Source of the DNA: an uncultured Sutterella sp.
GTDB taxonomy: Bacteria > Pseudomonadota > Gammaproteobacteria > Burkholderiales > Burkholderiaceae_F
DNA: 15,552 nucleotides
Direction: 5' to 3'
Assembly (NCBI GenBank): GCA_905192805.1
Contig: CAJJMF010000042.1
Span: forward strand, 1-15,552
Shown here: piece by piece, positions 1-6,376 of the stretch
How the letters are laid out: each line of letters opens with the position of its first letter
How positions within the stretch are numbered: the stretch's first letter is position 1
Notes under the pieces: generated by a model
Databases searched by the model: none
The model's input: only the letters and a program-made list of their open reading frames with translations
Told to the model about the DNA's origin: nothing
Made by a program: the position numbers and the translations under genes

Positions 1-513
1 GAAGATTTAGGCCTTAAACCGACAGGCAAACTGGATCTGATTGTGGACGGAGGCCCCTGTGAATTTGGGCTGGAATCCACCATGATCAATTTGTCGGGTG
101 AGCGCCCCAGTTTATTGCGCCACGGGGTAGTGAGCCGTGAAATGCTTGAAGAAACACTCGGCTTTTCCGTTCCCGATGCCGGTAGTGATGCTCCACGTGC
201 CTCGGGTCGACTCAAAAGTCACTACGCTCCCAAAACTCGCCTTGAAATTGTTCCGCGGGAAGCCCTCGCCGAACGCATTCGAGAGTTAGGCAACCTTCGC
301 GTAGCCGTCATGGCCGATAAAGATGCCCTTGCCTCCTTGGAGGTTGCGTATCGTATCGAACAACCCGAAGGGGTGTTAGCCTATGGGCGGGATCTCTATG
401 AGAATCTCCATAAGCTTGATCGTGCGGGTTGCGATAGAATTTTAGTGCAAGCACCTCCTCAAAGCCCCGAATGGGCGGCCGTCAACGACCGCTTAGGTCG
501 TGCTTCGGCCTAA
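1..513 (+). CDS. Threonylcarbamoyl-AMP synthase, Sua5 long form (5'-truncated by window edge)
   Basis: The reading frame is open from base 1, so the window holds only the last 170 codons of a longer gene. The family makes L-threonylcarbamoyl-adenylate from threonine, bicarbonate and ATP, the first step of the t6A modification of ANN-decoding tRNAs in the cytoplasm. The first ~35 residues carry the end of the YrdC catalytic fold (GLESTMINL, then LLRHGVVS). After a linker with SGRLKSHYAP, the rest matches the C-terminal Sua5 domain (YGRDLYENLHKLDRAGCDRI, then W-AVNDRLGRAS at the end). That extra domain separates Sua5 from the short TsaC/YrdC form. A GTG at 43 is in frame but lies inside the conserved YrdC domain and is not the start. 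The next gene begins 27 bases after the stop, so the two are probably co-transcribed. The family call is secure; the N-terminal half cannot be checked here. Confidence 0.93.
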   Translation, partial: EDLGLKPTGKLDLIVDGGPCEFGLESTMINLSGERPSLLRHGVVSREMLEETLGFSVPDAGSDAPRASGRLKSHYAPKTRLEIVPREALAERIRELGNLRVAVMADKDALASLEVAYRIEQPEGVLAYGRDLYENLHKLDRAGCDRILVQAPPQSPEWAAVNDRLGRASA

Positions 514-540
514 TCGTTTTTTCTAATCGAGGACCCACAC

Positions 541-897
541 ATGATTCAGATTTACGGTATTCCGAACTGCGGTTCGGTAAAAAAAGCCCTCACTTGGATG
601 GACAACGCAGGCATTGCGTATACCTTCCACAACTTCAAGAAAGAAGGACTCGATGCGGCGTTGCTCGATCAATGGTTAGCCTCGCCGATTGCAGGTCAAC
701 TCCTTAACAAACAGGGATTGATGTGGAAAAAGGTACCGGAAGAACGACGCACCTTAGTGCTTCAGGATCCGCAGGCCTTACGTGCCCTGCTACTCGAAAT
801 CCCGACCATCATCAAACGTCCGGTGATCGTATTCGAAACAGGGGACATCGTGGTAGGCGTTAACGAAGACCGCTGGACGCAATTAACACAAGCCTAA
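541..897 (+). CDS. ArsC/Spx-family thioredoxin-fold protein (YffB-like)
   Basis: This 118-residue protein matches the ArsC-like branch that includes E. coli YffB and Gram-positive Spx. It opens with a beta strand and a cysteine loop (YGIPNCGSVKKALTWM, Cys10), has HNFKKEGLD near residue 30, LLNKQG-MWKKV near residue 55, and the typical EIPTIIKRPVIV near residue 90, where the cis-proline of the fold sits. There is a single cysteine, as in YffB, rather than a CXXC pair. The family is called arsenate reductase-like by homology, but YffB-type members have no settled substrate, and no ars gene is nearby, so an arsenic role should not be assumed. A GAGGA ribosome-binding site sits 7 bases before the ATG. 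The gene lies between sua5 and an EamA permease, in the same direction with short gaps. Confidence 0.9.
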   Translation: MIQIYGIPNCGSVKKALTWMDNAGIAYTFHNFKKEGLDAALLDQWLASPIAGQLLNKQGLMWKKVPEERRTLVLQDPQALRALLLEIPTIIKRPVIVFETGDIVVGVNEDRWTQLTQA

Positions 898-918
898 GCA
901 CCGCTCTCCGAACACTTT

Positions 919-1830
919 ATGTTGCAATCCCTTTTTGCACGCTATCACGCTGTGCTGCCTGTTTGCGCCTTAGTCACCGCCACCTTTCTCTGGGGTAGTT
1001 CGTTTATTAGTACGCACACTGCGCTTCGCTACACAGACCCATTTATGTTGGTCATGTTGCGATTCAGTGTTGGCCTTTTGATTGTTGGGACATTTGTACG
1101 GAAAAAATTATTCCATATTCCTTGGAGCACATGGCGTGCTGGCATGCTCACGGGAGGTCTCTTATTCTTCGGGTATGTCACCAATGCCCTAGGACTCATG
1201 AGTATCTCCAGCTCCATGTCTGGATTTCTCACGGCCTTGTACGTTCCCTTTACCCCGCTACTTGTTTGGGTCATTTTTGGTAAAGTCCCTGATCGACGAG
1301 CCTTTGTGGGCGCAGGGGTTGCCTTTTTTGGGTTGGTACTACTCGCCAATCCCTTTACCTTAAGTTTTTCTAACAACTTTGGGGAATGGATTACGATTGT
1401 TTGCTCGTTTATCAGTGCTCTAGAGATTATCTTAGTAGGGATGGTTGCTGTCAAAAATGACGCCCTTTCCCTCACCTTTGCCCAATTAACGACGGTTGCC
1501 CTTCTGTGTGCCATCACGCGTCTGCTTGGGCCCTTGACACCCTACTGGCCCTTTGAACCAACGCAGTGGACCTATCCCTTAATCGTGTCCGCCCTTTGGC
1601 TCGGCATTATTGTTGGCTTTGCCCAGATGTTACTCACGTGGGGACAAAAATACGTCTCCCCAGGGCGCTCTGCGGTCATTTTCGCCATGGAAAGTGTCTT
1701 TGCGGCTGCGATTGGTTGGCTTATCGGCGAAGAGTTGGGTTGGACGGGATGGCTCGGCGGTCTCTGTATCGTGGGAGCGATCTTTATCAACGAAACGCGG
1801 CTCTTGAGTCGCGAACAAAACAAAGGTTAA
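919..1830 (+). CDS. EamA-family (drug/metabolite transporter) permease
   Basis: The protein is 303 residues, the usual size for the ten-helix DMT superfamily, with two repeated EamA domains. The first repeat begins with LVTATFLWGSSFISTHTALRY near residue 18, the typical helix-1 motif of the family, and ends in a hydrophobic stretch at ~125-145. The second repeat starts near residue 155 and closes with SVFAAAIGWLIGEELGWTGWLGGLCIVGAIFI, the characteristic E-rich turn between its last two helices. It is an inner-membrane exporter or importer of small metabolites; the substrate cannot be read from sequence. The ribosome-binding site is weak, so the start is chosen from the family alignment. It follows the ArsC-like gene by 21 bases and precedes murI by 7, which suggests co-transcription rather than a functional link. 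Confidence 0.92.
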   Translation: MLQSLFARYHAVLPVCALVTATFLWGSSFISTHTALRYTDPFMLVMLRFSVGLLIVGTFVRKKLFHIPWSTWRAGMLTGGLLFFGYVTNALGLMSISSSMSGFLTALYVPFTPLLVWVIFGKVPDRRAFVGAGVAFFGLVLLANPFTLSFSNNFGEWITIVCSFISALEIILVGMVAVKNDALSLTFAQLTTVALLCAITRLLGPLTPYWPFEPTQWTYPLIVSALWLGIIVGFAQMLLTWGQKYVSPGRSAVIFAMESVFAAAIGWLIGEELGWTGWLGGLCIVGAIFINETRLLSREQNKG

Positions 1831-1837
1831 TTCAACT

Positions 1838-2623
1838 ATGTCAAACCTGCCCATTGGGATACTCGATTCGGGATTTGGTGGACTCTCAGTAATGAAAGCC
1901 ATCCGCGATATTTTGCCCAAGGAAACGTTGATTTACGCCGCAGATTGTGAGTGCGCTCCCTGGGGGGATCGCGACAACGATTACATTAACGAGCGAATCG
2001 ATGTACTGGTATCGTTTTTGCAAGCACACCATATCAAAGCGCTTGTGTTGGCCTGCAACACAGCGACCGCGGTGGGTGCTCAACGCTTACGCGATACCTT
2101 ATCCATTCCCGTCATTGGCATTGAACCCGCGGTGCTACCCGCGATGCGAGCAACGCAAACGGGGGTGGTTGGCGTCATGGCCACGGTGAAAACCATTGAA
2201 AGTGAAAAATACGCGAACCTCAAAACGCACGTCGATGCTACGACCCGTATCATCGATTGCCCCTGCCCTGGGCTCATGGAGTGTGTCGAAGCGGGCGAAT
2301 TTCATTCCCCCCATACCCAGTCACTCATCCAACACTATGTCGAGCCACTCTTAAAAGAAGGCGTCGATCAAATCGTGTTAGGCTGTACACATTATCCCTT
2401 TTTGAGTGAGGCGATCCAGTCCGTCGCTGGACCAGGGGTGACGCTCATTGACCCCTCTCCTGCGGTCGCACGTCACCTTGCCCATACCCTCGAAGAGGCG
2501 AATTTGCTTGCCAACAATGTCCAAGGCAGTGAATCGTTCTATGTCACGGGAGCCAACAGAGAACGCGCCAAAGTGCTACACCACTTATGGTCGCCCGACG
2601 CCCAACTGCTCGCGCTGGAGTAA
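1838..2623 (+). CDS. murI: Glutamate racemase
   Basis: This cofactor-independent racemase converts L-glutamate to D-glutamate for peptidoglycan stem peptides. At 261 residues it has the usual length. The N-terminal substrate loop reads GILDSGFGGLSV (Asp10, Ser11). The two catalytic cysteines are both in their conserved motifs: Cys73 in LACNTAT and Cys183 in LGCTHYP. The first-lobe motif AADCECAPWGDRD near residues 35-45 corresponds to the usual AD-x-x-x-APYGD. DPSPAVARHL near residue 210 is also typical. The gene is the last of four on the plus strand, 7 bases after the EamA permease, with an AAGG ribosome-binding site. A hairpin that can terminate transcription in both directions starts immediately after the stop codon. 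No residue needed for catalysis appears to be missing. Confidence 0.96.
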   Translation: MSNLPIGILDSGFGGLSVMKAIRDILPKETLIYAADCECAPWGDRDNDYINERIDVLVSFLQAHHIKALVLACNTATAVGAQRLRDTLSIPVIGIEPAVLPAMRATQTGVVGVMATVKTIESEKYANLKTHVDATTRIIDCPCPGLMECVEAGEFHSPHTQSLIQHYVEPLLKEGVDQIVLGCTHYPFLSEAIQSVAGPGVTLIDPSPAVARHLAHTLEEANLLANNVQGSESFYVTGANRERAKVLHHLWSPDAQLLALE

Positions 2624-2625
2624 AA

Positions 2626-2659
2626 AAAAGGGGTGGATTGTTGATCATCCATCCCTTTT
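2626..2659. terminator. Bidirectional intrinsic terminator between convergent genes
   Basis: A 13-bp stem (2626-2638 with 2647-2659, one G-T pair, 8-base loop) has AAAA at its left foot and TTTT at its right foot. It can therefore end transcripts from murI on the plus strand and from the thioesterase gene on the minus strand. It lies within the 49-base gap between the two convergent stop codons. Confidence 0.8.
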
Positions 2660-2672
2660 AATCATTGTGGTC

Positions 2673-3110
2673 TTAGGCACGTAACGCGAGAGGCTCTCCC
2701 ACATAGGGCAGTAGCGCCGCACGGAATGCGTCGGGCAAGGGGTGCTTTGACATCGCTTCGGGCACATCACCTACCTTCACACACACTACCGTTTCCGCAC
2801 ACTCCACACGTACGCCATCTTCGCCCGTGATACGCACAGCAAAACGCACCGAAGTCGTTCCGACTTTTTCCACCCATAAACGCAACGTTACCAAGTCCCC
2901 TAAGGCACTCGGGCGACAGAAGTCACAACGAATTCCTCCAATCGGGAACCCTAACCCCGCATTCAATGCAGACTTAAAGGTCACCCCAGCAATTTCACGA
3001 TAAAACTCCTCCATCACACGGGTAATCATCACAAAATACTGTGGATGAAAAACAATCCCTGCGGGGTCACAATCCGCCATATGAATACGGAACTGGCGTT
3101 CAAAATACAT
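2673..3110 (-). CDS. Acyl-CoA thioesterase, 4-hydroxybenzoyl-CoA thioesterase family (hotdog fold)
   Basis: This 145-residue hotdog-fold protein carries the active-site signature of the 4-hydroxybenzoyl-CoA thioesterase branch, MADCDPAGIVFHPQYF at residues 11-26, with the catalytic aspartate in the DxD pair. Further family features are a helix around residues 28-45, GFPIGG-RCDF near residue 55, and alternating strand residues up to ECAETVVCVKV near residue 103. The family hydrolyses aromatic or short acyl-CoA thioesters in the cytoplasm. The true substrate is not determined by these motifs; a YbgC/FcbC-like role is possible. A GGAG ribosome-binding site precedes the ATG. It lies 35 bases downstream of the cyclase/formamidase gene on the same strand, so the two probably form an operon, perhaps acting on aromatic-acid breakdown products (inference). 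Confidence 0.9.
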   Translation of the reverse strand: MYFERQFRIHMADCDPAGIVFHPQYFVMITRVMEEFYREIAGVTFKSALNAGLGFPIGGIRCDFCRPSALGDLVTLRLWVEKVGTTSVRFAVRITGEDGVRVECAETVVCVKVGDVPEAMSKHPLPDAFRAALLPYVGEPLALRA

Positions 3111-3145
3111 ACAAATAACTCCGAAAAAACGAATAGATGAGTGCT

Positions 3146-3811
3146 TTACGCATCACGCCACAGAATAGCACGAACTGGACTCGCTTCCAGCCCCTGAATT
3201 GCTAAGGGTAATGCACACAGATGATATATGCCGTCCTCGGAGATCGAAGTGAGGTTGAGATTTTCTAAAAGATAAACGCCAGCCTCTAACAGTTGGTGGT
3301 GTCCTGCTAATGTCTCATCCTCCGCAGGATCGAGCCCTGGGGTATCTAACCCCAACAGGGTGATCCCCCGTTCGCAAAGCCACGCTACGGCGTCTGGACT
3401 CACACTACGATACGCGCCACTCCAGTGGGTAGGGAGCACTGTTCGTGTTTTGAGTAATACCCGAGCAATACCCGGAAAGTCCTTCAGCGCCTCTAACTCC
3501 TCCCGGGTAATCGGCCTAGGGTTGCGCTCATACGGTTCAACAAACAGCACCACACAGGGCCCCACCAAATTCGCCAAGGGGATTTGACTGACATCCTCAG
3601 CCTTGACATCAAGGTGTTTCGGCGCGTCCAAATGCGTTCCTAAGTGCGGACTCATGGAAAAGTGCGAGACATTCGCGCCTCCCTCGGACGTAGCGAATAC
3701 ATCCCACGAAATCCGTAACGGAGCGTCGCCCGGGAACCCTTCGCTCGACTCTGAGATGACTTGCGAGATATCCCAAAGCGTGCGCTTGGGTAAATCGGCT
3801 AAACCTGACAT
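3146..3811 (-). CDS. Putative cyclase family protein, KynB-like arylformamidase
   Basis: The 221-residue product belongs to the metal-dependent cyclase/KynB family. The metal-binding motif HLGTHLDAPKH is present at residues 56-66 (His56, His60, Asp62 and His66), preceded by the family's GFPGDAP turn. Further on, LGLDTPGLDPAED near residue 153 and an H-x-x-L helix follow the KynB pattern, and the C-terminal motif LCALPLAIQGLEASPVRAIL matches bacterial kynurenine formamidases closely. KynB hydrolyses N-formylkynurenine to kynurenine and formate. No kynA (tryptophan dioxygenase) or kynU (kynureninase) gene is in the window, so the specific reaction is likely but not proven; other members act on different cyclic or formyl amides. 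The start is supported by AGGAG a short distance upstream. It heads a two-gene minus-strand unit with the thioesterase. Confidence 0.82.
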   Translation of the reverse strand: MSGLADLPKRTLWDISQVISESSEGFPGDAPLRISWDVFATSEGGANVSHFSMSPHLGTHLDAPKHLDVKAEDVSQIPLANLVGPCVVLFVEPYERNPRPITREELEALKDFPGIARVLLKTRTVLPTHWSGAYRSVSPDAVAWLCERGITLLGLDTPGLDPAEDETLAGHHQLLEAGVYLLENLNLTSISEDGIYHLCALPLAIQGLEASPVRAILWRDA

Positions 3812-3851
3812 GATGTACTCCTAAGCATGAAGTTCCACGAATTGAGACGAC

Positions 3852-3857
3852 TATAAT
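3852..3857 (+). promoter_or_regulatory. Perfect -10 hexamer upstream of nitroreductase gene
   Basis: A consensus TATAAT lies in the 124-base gap between the divergent kynB-like and nitroreductase genes, about 80 bases before the latter's ATG. No good -35 hexamer is found at 16-18 bases spacing, so this is only a candidate plus-strand promoter. Confidence 0.35.
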
Positions 3858-3935
3858 GGAACAACATCATCGCGCCTCGTAACGCCGGTCTATGGGGACT
3901 TGGCGCATTCCTCGTTTTTCAATGTGTGCCTGACT

Positions 3936-4493
3936 ATGCTTTCTAATGCTAATTTTATTCAGATTGCCCTGACGCGCTACTCGGTGGGCGCCCGACATCA
4001 GGTCGCTCCTGCCCCTAACGTTGCCGATCTTCGCTTGGCAGTATCGACCGCATTACGCACCCCGAACCACGAAAAAAAATTGCCGTTGCGCTTTGTGGAA
4101 ATTGTCTCCCGCGAACGCTTAGCGGACTTGTTTGAATCGACATTACCCGCGGATGCGGAAGCGTCTGTGCGTGAACGCACCCGGGAAAAAGCCACCAAAG
4201 GCCCCATGTGTGTTGCTTTGGTTCAAACCGACATCCACGATGACATCAGCCCTATGTTCCGCGAAGAACGCCTCATTACGGCCGGGGGAGCACTGATGAA
4301 TTTCTTAAATGCACTACATGCCTTAGGATACGTTGCGAAGACCGTGTCGCCCCGTCCTTTTAGTGCCCCCGATGGACTGTATGATCCTGACAATGAACGT
4401 CTGTTGGCGTTTGTGATTATCGGTTCCCCCGAATCACCTCTTGACTACACCCCCGCTGGGTCCGACACTCCCTTACCCCTCTCGCAGTGGTAA
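3936..4493 (+). CDS. Small nitroreductase-family FMN oxidoreductase (YdjA-like)
   Basis: Using the ATG at 3936 the protein is 185 residues, close to E. coli YdjA (183). Upstream codons back to a TTG at 3900 are open but read unlike the family, so I prefer the ATG; neither has a clear ribosome-binding site. Family features: ALTRYSVG near the N terminus, where the FMN-phosphate loop (R-S) lies; ALRTPNHEKKLPLRFVEIV near residues 40-58, the usual 'AP-H-LRPWRF' segment; a helix with ITAGGALMNFLNALHALGY near residues 115-133; and FVIIGSPESP near the end. These are flavin-dependent reductases with small binding pockets, and their physiological substrates are mostly unknown. It ends 7 bases before the stop of the convergent DUF72 gene with no obvious terminator between. 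Confidence 0.83.
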   Translation: MLSNANFIQIALTRYSVGARHQVAPAPNVADLRLAVSTALRTPNHEKKLPLRFVEIVSRERLADLFESTLPADAEASVRERTREKATKGPMCVALVQTDIHDDISPMFREERLITAGGALMNFLNALHALGYVAKTVSPRPFSAPDGLYDPDNERLLAFVIIGSPESPLDYTPAGSDTPLPLSQW

Positions 4494-4500
4494 GTCAACC

Positions 4501-5523
4501 CTAGCGCGCTTTCAGGAGAGCCTCTAGGAGCGCTATCAAACTCAAGGGAGCTGAGCCCTCGGCTCGGTTCCCAACCCAGACCCATGCACGTTGTTGGGCA
4601 GCTAAGGTTCGCTCAACGAGTTTAACAATCATCATGCGCGTCACCACATCACTGGCGACTAACTGTTGAGCATTCAACGGTCGATACATCAAACTTAACG
4701 ACGGGGAATTTTTCCAGTGAATCATCACATCCCCCGTGGGCTTCCACGCCTCTTCCTCCGTGGCACCTTCCCAGTAGGCGAGCGCACGTTGCTGATGCAC
4801 CAGCGCTTTCATTCCCATCCCGAGACTCACCACCGGGCGTAAACCTTGACGTTTCAACATGTTCATGAGCCGTGGTGTCAGCCATTCGGCATTTTGAACT
4901 TCTAAGGCCCATAGGCGAGAGGTGGGCTCGTCAACCTGGACTTTAATCGTCTCAAAAAAAGCCTCTAGACGATCCACTAACCCGCCGCGCTGTTGCCAGC
5001 GAGCGATTTGCATACGATCAAACGCGGCGAGTCGGAACACCACAGGCCCCCTCTTGTCCCCCAAGACCGTCTGCGGCGCACCAAGTACTGATGACCAATC
5101 CACGCTTGTTGGCTCAAGAAACTGCGGATTTTCAGCCACACTCGCCCCACGTTGATCGCGTTGCATCGGATCCAAAACGGGAAGGGTGATCGGCACAATA
5201 AACCGAAACGTCTCCGGCGTTTGTTCATTCCAAACACGCAGTGCCCGCTCGGACCATCCAAAAGGGTTCGAGGGCGGGAGTTCCACAGTTCGCAATAAAG
5301 GATGCTGAGCGTAGGCTCGTAATCCTTCTTGAGCAAGACGTTTTGGCGAACTGCTTGGGGTGTATATCACGCCACGCCACCGAGCATCCTGCCAGCCTTC
5401 CATCCCCAAATAGAGCGATCGCGGCATACGCCTTAGTGCCTCGGAGAGCGCACGCGTAGGGGCTAACCGCTCAACCGGTCCGCCACGATAGGGGGCATCA
5501 TCATACAACGCATCTTGAGGCAT
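4501..5523 (-). CDS. DUF72 (YecE-like) TIM-barrel domain protein
   Basis: The protein is 340 residues from the ATG at 5523. This start is preferred over an in-frame ATG at 5646 because an AGGAG lies about 9 bases before 5523 and the 41 extra residues do not resemble the family. The DUF72 pattern is visible: LYLGMEGWQDARWRGVIY near residues 35-52 (normally 'iGtsGw-y--W-g-fYP'), LLRTVELPPSNPFG near 80, FRFIVPITLPVL near 105, GPVVFRL near 165, LWALEVQNAEWLTP near 205, and WVWVGNRAEGSA near 315, corresponding to the usual 'v-fNN...g-A' end. The fold is a TIM barrel; the function is not established for the family. It is longer than many DUF72 proteins because of a less conserved N-terminal lead. 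It is divergent from the FixJ-like gene and convergent with the nitroreductase. Confidence 0.85.
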   Translation of the reverse strand: MPQDALYDDAPYRGGPVERLAPTRALSEALRRMPRSLYLGMEGWQDARWRGVIYTPSSSPKRLAQEGLRAYAQHPLLRTVELPPSNPFGWSERALRVWNEQTPETFRFIVPITLPVLDPMQRDQRGASVAENPQFLEPTSVDWSSVLGAPQTVLGDKRGPVVFRLAAFDRMQIARWQQRGGLVDRLEAFFETIKVQVDEPTSRLWALEVQNAEWLTPRLMNMLKRQGLRPVVSLGMGMKALVHQQRALAYWEGATEEEAWKPTGDVMIHWKNSPSLSLMYRPLNAQQLVASDVVTRMMIVKLVERTLAAQQRAWVWVGNRAEGSAPLSLIALLEALLKAR

Positions 5524-5666
5524 CGCGACGCTCTCCTGAAAATAGGAAACCTTCTTTGGGGCAGGCTCATGCAACAAAATCGTCCACGTTGACCGTAGAG
5601 TTTTGGTAGCATTGAAAAAACACACTCTCCCTGTAGTGTATCGCATGTGCTTGCCACGAGTTTTCC

Positions 5667-6341
5667 ATGTTACCTGAAACCACCTCCGCAGAAAGTGAGT
5701 TACCTGTCTGGGTCATTGACGAAGACGGCGTCCGTTTCTCTATCCGATTCGCATTACTCACCCATAATTTCAATGCTATGACTATGAGTTCGACGCAAGA
5801 TTTCTTGCAAGAAGTCGACCTCATGCAACCCGGGTGTCTCGTCGTGGCCTATGACGAAGCCGGTCAGGAACTACAGGACGCTTTGAATCGCATCGAAAGC
5901 CCTATAAAATTGGTGTTTTTAGCCAACCAAGAAGGGATTCGCACGGCCGTGGCTGCCATGGAAAAAGGGGCCATTAGTTTTCTTGAAAAACCGGTTGACC
6001 CTGATATTTTGTCTACCAAAATTGCCCGGGCCCTCAAACTCTCTCTGCAGGCCTGGCGACAAAAACGTGTCTTAGATTTGATGAAGCAACTGTCGCGTCG
6101 CGAAGCGGTCATCTTTGAACTCATTTGCCAGGGATATACCAATAGCGAAATCGCACGACAGTTGTTCATTTCACAACGCACCGTGGAAACGCATCGCTTG
6201 CACATCAGTCGCAAGATGGAAGGGCTCTCTGCCATAGCGGCACTCTACGAACTCGCTCGGGGTCTCAACCCGGATGTGTTTCTCTCTGGGCACCCCAAAA
6301 CGAAGCGCCCAGAGAAGTCGGGTACCCCCTCTAAGGCCTAA
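5667..6341 (+). CDS. FixJ/LuxR-type response regulator with degenerate receiver
   Basis: The 224-residue protein has a FixJ-type layout: a receiver domain at ~12-125, a helical linker, and a LuxR/GerE helix-turn-helix at ~141-190 (LSRREAVIFELICQGYTNSE, then SQRTVETHRLHI). The receiver retains the acidic pocket start (VIDED, residues 16-20), the GAISFLEKP block with its conserved Lys108, and the FixJ-like CLV strand. However, the phosphoacceptor aspartate position, which follows CLVT in FixJ, is Ala61 here (CLVVAYDEAG), and the conserved Thr/Ser after the next strand is Ala86. Classical phosphorylation therefore looks impossible, although Asp63 lies two residues on. No histidine kinase is adjacent. 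It probably binds DNA as a dimer controlled by something other than phosphate, or is constitutive (inference). A basic, probably disordered tail ends the protein. The ribosome-binding site is weak. Confidence 0.88.
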   Translation: MLPETTSAESELPVWVIDEDGVRFSIRFALLTHNFNAMTMSSTQDFLQEVDLMQPGCLVVAYDEAGQELQDALNRIESPIKLVFLANQEGIRTAVAAMEKGAISFLEKPVDPDILSTKIARALKLSLQAWRQKRVLDLMKQLSRREAVIFELICQGYTNSEIARQLFISQRTVETHRLHISRKMEGLSAIAALYELARGLNPDVFLSGHPKTKRPEKSGTPSKA

Positions 6342-6376
6342 ACGGGTGGTGAGGTCGTCACCTCCCGCTTGAGCCA

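Noticed and set aside
541..897. Naming the ArsC-like gene an arsenate reductase
   Set aside because: The YffB/Spx branch shares the fold but no arsenic genes are nearby and the sequence resembles YffB more than functional ArsC.
1029..1517. 162-codon open frame antisense to the EamA permease
   Set aside because: It has no recognisable domain and is the complement of a clear membrane-protein gene with strong family motifs.
3900..3935. Nitroreductase start at TTG 3900
   Set aside because: The added 12 residues are not family-like, and the ATG at 3936 gives the usual length.
4977..5336. 119-codon open frame overlapping the DUF72 gene in another frame
   Set aside because: Low-complexity, Arg/Trp/Cys-rich composition typical of an out-of-frame translation.
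5612..5642. TTGAAA followed by TGTATC as a promoter for the FixJ-like gene
   Set aside because: The spacer would be 19 bases and the -10 match is poor; nearby ACACT/AGTGT arms are too short to call an operator.
5524..5646. N-terminal extension of the DUF72 gene from an ATG at 5646
   Set aside because: The 41 extra residues do not look like the family, and an AGGAG ribosome-binding site is positioned for the ATG at 5523; the stretch is more likely the divergent promoter region.
6343..6367. Hairpin between the FixJ-like gene and thiC as a shared terminator
   Set aside because: The core stem is only GAGGT/ACCTC with an asymmetric bulge, and the T-run on either strand is at most three bases.
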